Assembly (NCBI GenBank): GCA_018340805.1
Contig: JACMZG010001870.1
Location: forward strand, 15,049,723 to 15,113,722
Reading direction: 5' to 3'
Length of the DNA stretch: 64,000 nt
From: Microvelia longipes
Lineage: Eukaryota > Arthropoda > Insecta > Hemiptera > Veliidae
Part shown: positions 36,941-50,100 of the stretch, piece after piece
How positions within the stretch are numbered: position 1 is the first letter of the stretch
Layout of the letters: every line of letters begins with the position of its first letter
Notes under the pieces: generated by a model
Seen by the model: only the letters and a program-made list of their open reading frames with translations
Told to the model about the DNA's origin: nothing
Database searches by the model: none
Position numbers and translations under genes: made by a program

Positions 36941-37159
36941 CTATCCCGTTATTGGACTTAAAACCTGTCTATTTTTTAAGACGGATAAAAGGAAACTGAC
37001 ATCTAAACAGTTCATTCCAAAAAGTTGGAATGAACTGTTTTTATTGGTATTAATAAAAACTCAAAAGAAAACTTCAATCAAGGGGTGATTCCTCATAGAG
37101 CGAATCAAGTTCCCATAAAAGAGAGGCCAAGAAAAGAAAAAAGGAGAAAAACGAATAAT

Positions 37160-37320
37160 GAAAAAGAGAAATAAGGGCCTTCGGACCGTAGCCGTTATGC
37201 GGCTTCGGCCTGTCGGGCCGCTTCGTATTATTTGTTGTTTTATTACTATTTCTTGTTACATGGTATTTTGCCATGTAAAAAAAATATGTAGCGAATTTTC
37301 ATGGGCTCGCTATATTTGTT
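37160..37320 (+). repeat. GC-rich dispersed element, long form, copy 3
   Basis: GGGCCTTCGGACCGTAGCCG, GCTTCGGCCTGTCGGGCCGC, TTGTTGTTTTATTA, TTACATGGTATTTTGCCATG and TAGCGAATTTTCATGG match the inverse of 1366-1632 block by block. Confidence 0.75.
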
Positions 37321-38155
37321 TTAGTATTTATTGTTTTACTCCCGTCAGAGTGCAATCAGTGGATTGTTTCTCTTACCAAACTTCTCAAGCCATGATACTA
37401 TATTAACTCTAATACTTGTAGCAATAATTGTTGTTGTATTACTCAATATAAAATGTCAAAAAAAGTAGTTATTGTTAAATGTTGTTTTACTTTTCGGTTC
37501 CAATAGACTGACCGTATTGACTCTAGACTAGTTTATTCAATTAAGTGGCTTAAAAACACAAAATAAGCTCATTTTCTCTGTGAAAAATGTTAAATTATAT
37601 TTTTTTTTAGATTTTGCCAACTTAAGTTTCCCGATACCTTTTTTTCTTTAAGAAGGGTCCTCTGAAACAATTTTAAATACCTACCTGGGTTTAAACTCCC
37701 AACATGCCACCCATCTCATTTGTAAATTATTCCAACGAAAAAGTCGCTTTGATTACTCATTTAAAACTCAATTAAACTTATCAGTGAAATATTTTTAGAT
37801 ATTCGTTTTAATATGCATTAATACTTGTTTATAATGCTCATCATTAAAATAGTTAGCGTATTTATTATTAAAGAAAATAATCAAATTATTATTATTATCA
37901 CTATTAGTTATTAACTTAGAACTATCACTGGATTTGATTAAAATAATTACTTATGCAATACGTATTATTTACGTAATCTAATATCATGTTTTAGTAATCA
38001 TCTTTGTCAATGCGTTGTTAAATTTGACCAGGTAGTTATTTTATTTAAACTTATACCCTTGCTTTCTATCTTAGCTTTTTATTCTCTTGCGTTTTTGGGT
38101 TACAAATTATTTATGTATTATAATTATTTAATTTTGTCATACTAAGTTATAAATT
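37321..38155. other. Upstream region of Ivd, no promoter recognised
   Basis: AT-rich. No TATA/Inr pair, CpG island or untranslated exon could be chosen with confidence, so the transcription start is unknown. Confidence 0.4.
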
Positions 38156-38299
38156 ATGAATTCCTTATTAAGAAATAGTTTTGTATCAGCTTTTACCAGT
38201 TTTCAGCGTAATAATTTAAATACTTTAAATGTCAGGTATTCTTCAAAGTATTTTTATGTTGATGACGATCTGTTTGGTTTTACCCAACAAGATAAGAAT
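38156..38299 (+). CDS. Ivd: Ivd exon 1 (residues 1-48)
   Basis: Starts MNSLLRNSFVSAF and ends in DDLFGFTQQDKN before donor gtaagg (phase 0). It encodes the targeting peptide, with a likely processing region around RYSS (residues 27-30), and the first residues of the mature N-terminal helical domain. The ATG is the first one after the in-frame stop at 38150. Confidence 0.88.
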
Positions 38300-41027
38300 G
38301 TAAGGATTATTTTCAATACACAATTATCTTAATTAGATAAAATTTTCAGGCATTTATATTTTGAAGTTGAACCATTCTTAAAAAGCATAAAAGTTATGCA
38401 TAATTTCTTAAAGATAGCAAAGATAATTTTTTTAGCAAAGATAGTGTCATCGAGTTGCACAACGCGGTATTTTCAGTATTATATCATTATACGTAGTCAC
38501 AAAACTTGCATTTGATATAACTCATACGTATGATACAGCATAAAAATGCTATGTATTTAACAACTGAACATATTATATGCATTTCTTAAGTTTATCACTT
38601 CAAAATAGTTCTGGCGCGGAGGTCCGCAAGATGGGAGAATTTTCTTTAAAACGCGTTCTTTCTTATTTATTAATCCAATTTTTGCTTAATTTTTCGGTTT
38701 ATATTTAATAACCTGAGCAGTAGCGTTACAAATTTAATTTTGTAAAATATAAATTAAAGTTGTAAAATATTTGTAAAGCTAAAATATTTAAAAGATGAGC
38801 TTCAAATAATGCTGTACTTAGTAGTGTATAATTTATTGGATAAATATGTGCATTTTTTTTGAAAAATTAAACTAAAATAAATAAGTTGTGTCGCTACTAT
38901 GCTCAGGTTAATAAATATATATACCAAAAAATTAAGCAAATATTGGATTGCTAAGCAAGAGAGCGCTAATTTTAATGAATATTCTCCTGGCTTGCGGAAC
39001 CCCGCGCTAGAATTGGTTTATAAAATAATTTTATATTAAATTAATAACAAACAATTTTTTTTTGATTTATTAGTCTAATTCATACGCATAATACAGCAAG
39101 AAATACACTTTGTATAAAACTATTTTTCTTATAATTATAAAATTAATTATTTTTAGATCCGCCAAATGATATTTGATTTTTCTCAAAAAGAATTAGCACC
39201 AAAGGCTAAAGAAATCGATGCAACGGATACGTTTACTGATTTTAAGGTATGAACTTATTCAAGTACCAAATATTATTCTTTCCGTAATATACTGTTTTCA
39301 TGCTTATTAGTTACTTTACGTAAAGCCCTTAAACGATTCAATTGTTTGCTTTTTTATTATTTACGAGAAGAAAGGAAGCTTCCAGGATGAGTAAATTTTT
39401 CTGTACATAAATAAATAAACCTTTTATTTATCTATAAGTAAATAAATAAACACGTTACTATTTTGTACAAAAGCATACAAAGTTTTAGAAAATATGCAAC
39501 AAATTCTGGCGCGTGGTCCGCATGTCGGGCGAATTTCCATTTGAATGTGTCTTTCTGTGCTTAACAATCTATGCCTTATAACTTGAGCATTTACTCAATT
39601 ATCAACACTACTCTTAACTAAATTTTACTGTATTTTTCAAAGAAAATGCGCATAATTATCCTGTTGGTCATACAAAACTATGCCTCTAACATTGGCAGTG
39701 CACATCATTATTTCCAATAGTTTAATGCTCAGTTGGTTTCTTTAAAGTAAAACTCAAAGCGCATTTCCTTTGAAAAATAAAGAAAAATGAGTTACGTACT
39801 CGTAACTAATTATCAAACGCTACTGCGTTTGATAATTGGGTAACTGCTCAAGTTATAAAACATAAACCAGATTATTAAGCAAGAAATAGATTGTTAAGCA
39901 CGGGAACACACATTCCAAGAAAATTTGACCGAAATGCCGACCACCGCGCCAGAATTATTTTTTAGTTATGAACTTGTATATTTTAAAAATACGATAATAA
40001 ATAATTTTCCATGCTAGGATTCGAACCTAGGAACCTTGGCTTTTAAGAGCTCGTATCGGCTCTGAACCACTCTCATTTAACTCACAGGCCAAGAAAACAT
40101 AACGACTCCCACTTAAAATATATTGCTCAGCAGCCGTATTTTAGGTTTTCTGGTAATTGTCCGCCATTTTTTCGACTTGGTCACTTGGTGGTCGTATCGA
40201 CTTTGAACCGGCTTTATTCGATTCAGCACTCAAATTTTATGTACTACTCAAAATTTATTTTTTATCAACCGTTAATTTAGTTTCCAGTAATTTAGTATGG
40301 TTTTTTCGACATTTTGGTTCAGACCGGTACAAATTCAGACCGGTTTTATTTAATTCCGCGTCCCAAAAACATCAATAAGGATATACAAAAACCAACCCGT
40401 CTCTCCACAAAAGAATTTATTAAATAAAAGCAGAGCCGGCTTTCGGCAATAATGCCATCAACAGTGCCTAAAAACCAGTAAACAAAGAACTAATAACAAT
40501 ACATACAATTTAAAGGTTAATAAAAGTCAAAAGATAAAAAAAAAACAAAGCAATAAATCAATAAAAAGGAAAATGAATAAATTAATCAATTACCGGTGAG
40601 TTAAGTGCAGGCGTCTAACAGACTATCGAAAGACTGAAGCCTGACTGAAGGGGGATGGGTATGATAGGCTAGGGCTTGAATGATCACTGATCCGCTCCGT
40701 CACTCTAATCATTCAGGCAATTCACCGCGTCCTTATCAAAGGCTCTTTTAATCTCCAAATTTTCTAGCGAATTTAACCTATTTAAGAAGTCATAAATAAG
40801 GATCTTTTTGCGGCGAAAAATATTAACCTGGATTTTACCGATTTTTTGGAAATTTTGCTGACTCAGAAAACCGGATTAATTACGTCAGATAAAAAACCGG
40901 GGTTTCAATATAGTTCGTGTCCTCCTTAAGGTTATAACTAACCAACTTTGATTATAAAATATTAATCCGTTCGAAAGATAACGTGTTTACATGAATGTAT
41001 CTAAAAATACATACATTACATCCACAT

Positions 41028-41122
<95 letters not shown>

Positions 41123-44100
41123 AAGTCTCGCAAAACCTATTTTGTCATCATCAATGACCTTTGAAACGGATATGGGTCGGAGTCCGAAGTATGATTCCCG
41201 CCATGACGCCTATCCCATTAGGGAATTCATACTCAAAGGAAATTCGCTAAAACAAATAACTATCAGCCTCTTGTCCGCTAAGCGGCATCGGCATGGTAGC
41301 TGCTTCGCGGCCCCCACGCCTCCTTGTGATCACATGGTTGTTGTCTTGTATTTAGTGTAATTTATTGTTTTTAGAAATTCTGGAGAAGTCTTGGTCAGTT
41401 AGGTGTCCATGGGATTACTGTTGCCCCAGACTACGGTGGATCTGGAGGTAATTACTTGCAGAACGTGATTATCGCTGAAGAAATGTCTCGAGCATCTGCC
41501 TCTATAGGGCTGAGCTATGTGGCACAGAGTAACTTTACTGCTAATCAAATAAATAAATGGGGAAATGAACAACAGAAACATAAATATCTGCCTAAAGTAT
41601 GAACTATTTTGATATTATTAAAGTTTTAATAGAAAATGTTACTATTTAGAAAAAAATAATTTCACCTACTACCGTAGGTGAGAAAAAATCTGAAACCCAA
41701 AGTTTCTTTATAATTATCCGTTTCAGGCACTTTTATGTACTTCTAAGTGATTTTACAGTCTGTTGTGTCTGTGTGAGTTTATTTTCCCTTTTAATTCAGA
41801 GTCAAAGTGGAGCGAGACCAAATTAATACCACCTAAGGACAAGCATTATTAGGACAAGCATAACGAGGAAAGTTGTGAGGCAAAAAAAGTACCACGGTAT
41901 TCTGAACTCGATTTTTCAATATTAATCTTTATTTGTAATAGGGGACTTATTTCATCATATTCTTTACTAAAATAAAATGTTGGAGGATCTGAACGAAACA
42001 TTTCAAAGCTGCAATTAAGATTGTACTTAAAAAAAAAGATTTTGAAACCTATATTTAATAGTGATGGGCGATCCTAAAAATTTTGAGTTCGATCCTAAGT
42101 TCGATCCTTATAGATAAGATAGATCTAGATCGAGCTTTTTGAGTCCAAGCTCGAACTCGAGCCCAACCTCGAGATCAAGCCCTAGATCGAGCTCGAGCCC
42201 AAGTCGAACTCGAGTCCAAGTCGAGTTCGAGCATAAGATTGAGGTTGAATCTAAGAACGAAGTCGAGCCCAGACTTGACGTCGAGCCCAAGTTCTAGGTA
42301 CATGAGCGATTATAAAAATGTTATGGAATAATAAAAAAACGTTTTATGACGTCTCACTATTAAAAAATAAGTAAAAAAGTAATTAAAAATAAAACTCAAT
42401 AACAAGCTTGAAGATCAAAAATTAAAGATAAACTCAGTATATTAAACGATAAAAATTTGATCAAACGCGGCGTTTTTCCTAAAAAGGCTAGAGCACCATT
42501 AACTATGCAATATACAATTATCGTGGTTCCCGAAGGGTGAATACACTAATGTGTCACATTTTTAATTAGTGTCATTAATTAATTTAAATTAAATTAATTT
42601 ATTGATTGATATTAAACCCAGGCTCGAGATCGATCCCAGGATTGATTCGAGCTCTGGCTTATAGCCGAACACAGGATCAAGCTCGATCTTAAGCTCGATT
42701 CCAGGATCGAGCTCGAGCCCAAGATTGAGCTCGAGCTTTTAATTGAAAACTCGAGCACACTTAAACCTCGATCCCGGCTCGATCCTAGTCAAAATACTCG
42801 AATCGAGTATTCGAGCTTTTAGTTTGAGCTTAACCATCACTATCCAATATGTTATTAATAGTGTATCAGGCGAAATAGAGCACCTTCGAATGATAAGGAG
42901 CCATCTGATTTATAAAACTATTCCTCAAGAGGCCTATTTCCATTAGCCTCTTGAGGCATAGCTTTCCTCAAGAGTTAAAATAGCTTTTACCCAGACAATT
43001 TTTGTTTGGTATTCCTGGATTACCTATTTGAAACATTTTAGTTACAAATTCCTTTGAAAGCTTGTTACAAATTATTAATTATTTCTGATTTTAGATATGT
43101 TCAGGAGAAATTATTGGAGCATTAGGAATATCCGAACCTTGGGCTGGATCTGACGCTCTCGGTATGCTAACATCAGCCAAGAGAGATGGTGATCATTATA
43201 TCATTAATGGCTCTAAAATATGGACGACTAATGGGCCAATCGCAGATTTCGTACTCGTAAGTATCATTATATTTTCGAATGACAATAAACATTTTATAAT
43301 CAGAACTGGGTTTCCTTAAAATAATTAGAGGTTTATCCTGGCACATTATATCCCTTAAGTCGAGCCCTGCATTACTAGGTACCTTTATTGTAAGCAACCC
43401 AGAGAGCGGAGCGAACACTTTTTAACATAACACCATTAGACAAAAAACTTTATAGGGGCCTCTATTTTAAATTATTAAAGCTTTTGAGGAGGAATAGGTC
43501 TAAAATGATAAATAAAACTAATTTTGACGAGCTTTTTGATATAATTTTATATTTTTCAAGGCTTAACATGATAAATAATAACAAAAAACAGTTACATGGT
43601 TGCTGACACATAGATGTTTAGACAACAACTAGAGTAGCTGTTTTTGTTATTATTTATCATGTTAAGCCTTGAAAAAGATAAAATTATATCGAAAAATTAG
43701 TTTTATTTATTATTTTGGACCTATTCCTCCTCAAAAGCTTTAATAATTACATCATTACTAATATACGCAATCTAGCCAGCGGAACGATGGCATTCTTACT
43801 ATGTATAATTGTTAGTATAAGCAATCTAGCAAGCCTTTTATTTAATATTGATCATTATTCATATTAGTAATTTAGCGAGCAAAGCGAGTCCTTTTTTCCA
43901 CAGCTAAGGTAATCCTATTTACTTTATTGACTTATTTATATATTCTACTTAGCGAGCCAAGGGAACTATTTTTTTAATTAGTTTTTGTTGTATAATTCTG
44001 ACATGAGTTGTTAAACACATTTCTATTTTAAATTACTACAATCATCATATAATGTATCTATAAAATTCACTTTAAGTTGACAGAGTGTTAAATTATTAAG

Positions 44101-47100
44101 TCTTTATTTTTGTTTTTAACCCATACATAGTTATATTCCTTTATACCTAATTTTAATTTATTTCACATAATAGTTATTTATGCCATAAGGCTGAGAAGTG
44201 TGTCTTTATGTCACGGCAATTAAATTTACCGACGAGCGAAGCGAGTCGGGAAAAATTGCCAAGACATAAAGACATTCTCAGCCGGATGGCATACACTATT
44301 TTTTTTGAGGTAGCACTCATTAAATAAACTGCGCTATATACTTAATTGAAAAAAAACGTCCAATCAACTCCATATTATCGTCGTCATTGAATTCATCCAT
44401 AGCTTCACAGTTTTACTCAACAATGTAAAAGCTTTACAAATAAACACACAAAAATTGTTAATTAGAACACCTTTTAAAAACGATAAAAAAATTAGTCTAC
44501 GAACAAAAACAGACACAAAATGAACGTTTTTAAAAAAACCTCATGAAGGTTTTACACAGATTATTTTTTTGAACACGCTACATTACAGTAATGGCGGCAA
44601 TATATGAATTACTTTTACGTCCTAGGAGTTTTTTTACATTCATTATTGTCCTCGGAGGTGAAAAGTACTAAATAACCTCCTATAACAATAATGATTGGCT
44701 TCTCATCCTAAAAACGGTCCAATAAAGTGCTCAATTACGTACTACCTCAAAAAAAGGTAATTTTCTGACTATATTTCAGTTGTATGCTAAAACTGATCGT
44801 AGTAAAGGAGCTAAAGGTATAACAGCATTTCTTGTGGAAAAGGAATGTGAAGGGTTTACAGTTGAACGAAAGTTCGATAAATTAGGAATGAGGGGATCGG
44901 ACACCGGACAACTCCATTTCGATAACGTTCGAGTACACGGTATGTAAGCTATTCTATTTTCTATATATCCAGGCATTCCAGTAAAATTCTAATCGCAATT
45001 TGTTATTTTTATTTATAATGCAAATAATATAAAATATTTTATATTTGTTATGAATGCAAAAGTTTAACCATGATGTTTAAAAAGGGTAGAAAACGTAAAC
45101 CCTAATTTACAAAAAGCAACAAGTCTCTCAACCGAAGTTATTACAAATAATAAGCAGAGCCGGCATTCGGTAATAATGTCTTCAACAGATCCTAAAAAAA
45201 ACAAGTAAACAAAGAACTAATAACAGTAAACCCTAACTTTGTGGAATCGCAATTTTAAGTTTGTCTCAGTAAGTATAAATAAATGTTTGTGTGTAGTAAT
45301 AATAGTTATATCAGCAAACTTAATAGGTTTCTAATTAATTAACAACGGACTATGCTCGAAGCAATACAAACGCAGTCGTCCTTTCTCACTTCTTTATAAA
45401 GGCGACATTATAAAGTAATTATAATTATAACGTCAATTGATGACGTCGTTAATTAAGCAATTTCACGAAATAATGGTAATTAGCTAGCAAACTTTATTCC
45501 AAATCATCTAAGCTGCAATAATCCTGGTTATGCCAATATCTGTGTCACCTGCATCGGCGGCACATCAAGTGTTGTTTTTTTACTACCGATATGTGTATGT
45601 CAGAACTTTAGTGCCTTACTTTGTAAAGTACTTTGTTGAAGTGAACTACTTTTTAAGTTTTATTACAGTATTCTTATTCTCTTTAAGTGCTTTTAAGTAA
45701 GAAAGAAAAGTGTTACTTCAATATTTTCCAAATATTTTCAAGAAACTTCGGCTAAACTACGAACGTTTAAATATAATAACGTAGGTATTCATTGAATCAT
45801 TAAATATCTTGATTTGAAATATTGTTGATCTAATATAAAAAATATCAGGTACGGGGTACCTCGAAACTTTTCTTCATCACATCGGATTCGCTACGCTCAT
45901 CTTCCCTGATCCAAACAAAATCATGGATATACTTGTCGTATTGAAACGAAACTTGGTGAACGTATTTATTAAGTAAAGGTATACGCTTGTACCAAATTTA
46001 AACTCAATTAAATTATTTTTTGATTTTGTACAATTTTTTGAAAAGCATACATAAGTCATTTGATGAAAATTGAACTAATGCTGATAATGAAATGGAACTT
46101 GGCACATATGTTACATATATTATACGAATATACTAGGAGCTACGATAATAACAAATACACACACACACACAAACTCAATCACACACATACAGACAGACAA
46201 CTGTGTAAAAACCACTCAGGAGGCCTTTAAAGCACTTGAATTGGATAATTCCGGTTTCGGATTTTTTGCAAACACAAAAAACTCTACGGTTATTTTTAAA
46301 TTTAAACCTATGGTTTAAATGAGGAAAAGAATAAAACTTGAAACGTAAACATGTTATTTAAAAAATCAGGTGCCTCAGATCTTTTCCTTACCACATAGTA
46401 TTCGCTACGCTCGTGACAGAAAATGAAAATTACCACATTTTTCAGATATACGTCTTCTAACTCGCTTTGCTCGTTCTCACGTACATTCGAGGTCCAAGCT
46501 TTGTCCTCCCTCGATGCGGCTTAACTATAAAATCTTACAAAAACCCTACATATCAGTATCGTATTGAAATGAAACTTTGTTTACTTGAGTACTTAGTATT
46601 TATTACGTAAAGGGATACATTTGTAACAAAGTTCAAATCAAATGGATTATTTTTTTATTATTAAACATATTTTTAAAAACTTATACAAGTCATTCGATAA
46701 CAATTAAACTCATGCTGATAATAATAAGAAACTTGGAACAATTTTTACTCTTATATGTGACTACAAGCGATAGATCCAGTACTTTTCCTGCGTTTTATGA
46801 AGTTCCGATATTTTTTCAAGTCATTATTGCTGGTTAATGACGTCATAAAATAATATTTTCCGGATGGTGCCATAGTTGTGCGACTAGACCTAAAGATTGA
46901 TATTTGTATAAAGTTTTACCTCTAGCATAAGTACACTGATAACAGATAAGAGCTGCGGTGATAACAGACACACACTCTTATAGATAGACGTATTTGTGCG
47001 AACCACGCAGGTGTATAAAGCACCTGAAACAGATAATTCAGGAGAAATCTTGGTTTCGGATATAGAGTGCAAACACAATACTTTTCCCAAATACCTACGG

Positions 47101-50100
47101 TATAATTTAGAAAAAGAAATCATTAAAAATACTCTAAATTAACGTTAAATATTGTATGTTCTTTTTAGAGAGCAATAGACTTGGAGAAGAAGGTCAAGGA
47201 GGACTAATACTACTATCAGGATTAGATACTGAAAGAGTTGTACTGGCTGCTTGTTCTATAGGGTAAGAAGTTCTTCAAGTGTTACTTGAAAAATAAAATA
47301 AATCAGTAGCTTTTAATTAGCTGTCTGAATATAACGTCTAGATTGGTGCAATCGGACGAGTCAAGGAAAAATAAAAAATGAAAACCAATTGTTAGTGGTT
47401 TGTATCCAAGGGGGGACGGTATGGGAATAAGGGGAGAGAAAAATTTCAGGCCCGTATTCAAAGACATTTTCCTTACCTAAACCTAACATTTTCCTTAAGG
47501 GCTCCTTAAGAAATATGTTAGGTTTAGGTAAGAAAAATGTCTTTCAATGTGGGCCTCAGTTTTCACTCTTTACCAATTTATACAAAATTCTTATAGAGCT
47601 TATTTGGGCTCACTCATCCATCGTCTTCCCACCATTCTAGCGCTAAATAGCGGATGGAAAGACTTGATTACCCTCAATTGATCGCTGTTTGATTACTAAA
47701 AATATCTGAAAGATTGATGCTTCCTCCACTAGACTGTACTACTTGAGCGTTCTGCATCCCGTCAATTATTTTTTTTTAGTTTTGCGAGTGAACCATCTAT
47801 GTTGATACTATCTATCTATGGTATCGCTTAAATACAATACTTTTCCCATATACTTACGTTAGAAGATGAAAAAAAAAAATTAGTAAAATGAATATAATAT
47901 ATATTAATATAATATTAATATAATATTAATATATATTAATATAATATTAACACTTGTATATTTAATGAAATCTAGTCTCTTGCCCTAAACTAATTTTCAT
48001 CAGGTAAAATGAATATTTTTTAAATATTCATAATAATTCTTATTATTTTATTTCTTCTGTTAATAATTTACTTTTATGTATTGATTAACATTTTAAGATC
48101 TTTTCAATGTTAAAAGTTTATTTAAAAGAGTAACCAATGAATACAGTTACTTTTGATAAAATTTATCAAACATTTAGACACATAATTAGTTGAAACTAAA
48201 GTGATGTAAAAATGAAGGGTCGGTGGTTGAGACAGTGTTCCGACTCTCACCTTTTTTCATATGGGTGAGATGAACCACCTTTCAATCAAGCAAGAATCTA
48301 GTTCAAGTACTATGCCGCAAGTCAGCGCTAGTTTTCATGCATCCTGATTTGTTAATTTATATCCGTTGTTGCAATAGTACGGCACACGTCTAAAATCAGT
48401 TGATAGCGTGGGAAAATAGTGTTGAGGAACCAAAAAGGTTGGCCTGATTTGAAATTGAGGGCTTGGTTTAACATCCAGGACTTACCTCATTGGCTCCCTC
48501 GCAATATTTTCCTGCGCTGTCAACTGATTTTAGCCGTGTATAAGCTACGGTTAACTAAGAGTGCCATTTTAACATATTAAACCAAATTAAATAAAGCCGC
48601 TTGAACACGTTGTTATAGTTGGTGAAAATTAAAATGATGTAATAACTAGCGCTGCAATGCGGATATTCGGAGGAACTAAAAGTGACAGGATTTGCTCAGG
48701 GCCTTGTGAAGGCTGGGAGTCGGAACACTGTCTCTACGCCGACCCCTCATTTTTATACCACTTAAGTTGAAATGTATTCTTTATTGTTTGTAGTATAATG
48801 CAAGCTGCTTGTGACGAGGCATTTGAATACGTCCATACCAGAAAGCAATTCAATCAAGAAATTGGCACCTTTCAACTGATGCAAGTATGTGAAACGTTTG
48901 TTGTGTCCAAAATGAGAAGCAGAGGTCTTTTTTTTAACGACTGGTTAAGTTACAAGTTTGGTCACCTTTTGGAAAGTGGATACAGCGCCACTATGGTCGA
49001 AGTCGTTCTTAAAAGGAGTCTTTTGGTTAAGACTTGGTTATTTTTAATGATAGTGCTCGCAACTCAATTATACTGTCAATGAAATAAATGACTGGGGTTA
49101 TGATGAGATATGGTGTATGTTGCATTAGCCCGAGGATTGTTGGTTCAATCCCGGTCAGGAGTCGGTATACCCCTGAAAGTACTATCCTTAAAGATTAAAT
49201 TAAATCATCCGAGCAATTGAGATGTCAGGTACTCCAGAAAATATACCAAACATAATTTTAGAAGGTTCAAAGTAATTTTTAAAGTATTATCATTGTTAAA
49301 ATTAAATAGATTTAAATAACAAGCTCAATAATACTGGTACAAAACAATCTTATTAAAACACTTGAGGTAAAAAGATACTGAATACTGACACGACCATTAT
49401 TATTCCATTACTTCTTCGGCACTCAAACCAAAGCTGAAAAAAATCAGGTCAGACTTTTTCCTTATCTTCAGATGGATCCTTATTTTCATTAAAAATAAAA
49501 TAATTTTCAGATATAACTTTATTATTTGAGAGCTCAAGCGTTGCTCCGACTAGTAATTGTAGCTTTTAGCCGAAACCAATCTAGGGATATGCATATCCAA
49601 CGGGAATTATTGACGGTAGCTGATTCTTTATACAACATTTGTTTTTCTGCTTGATCAGTTTCAATGTTGAGAACATTTATTCCACAGAGAAATTCCTTTA
49701 GTTCCAAGGTACAAGTGGTCTATGCAGAGTACAATCACTGTTTCCTGAAGATAAACACAAAAATATCAACAACTATGATCATAAAGTAGACCTTTATGAA
49801 TTTCTCTAAACAAAATCCACTAGCTCGGTGATCTATCACCTTTTCCTGATTACTACCATCTTCTATAAAAAAAAAAATTTTTTCAGGGAAAGATAGCTGA
49901 TATGTACACAAAATTGTGCAGTTGTAAAAGCTATGTGTATAATGTAGCTAAAAGATTAGATACAGTTATTAATCCGGCTGAGTGTGCATCAGTATTCTTA
50001 TTAGCTGCAAAATGTGGTGTTGACGTGTGTCGGGAAGCTGTTCAATGCTTAGGTAAGATTAGAGGTGACTGGAAAGTAAACAATGGTCTTGAGGGCTAAT

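Noticed and set aside
40010..40095. Functional tRNA gene on the minus strand
   Set aside because: The T-arm is perfect but the anticodon arm does not pair and the acceptor stem is incomplete.
48885..49082. Extension of the open frame beyond Ivd exon 7
   Set aside because: A consensus donor ends the family similarity at 48884, and the next family residues resume at 49887.
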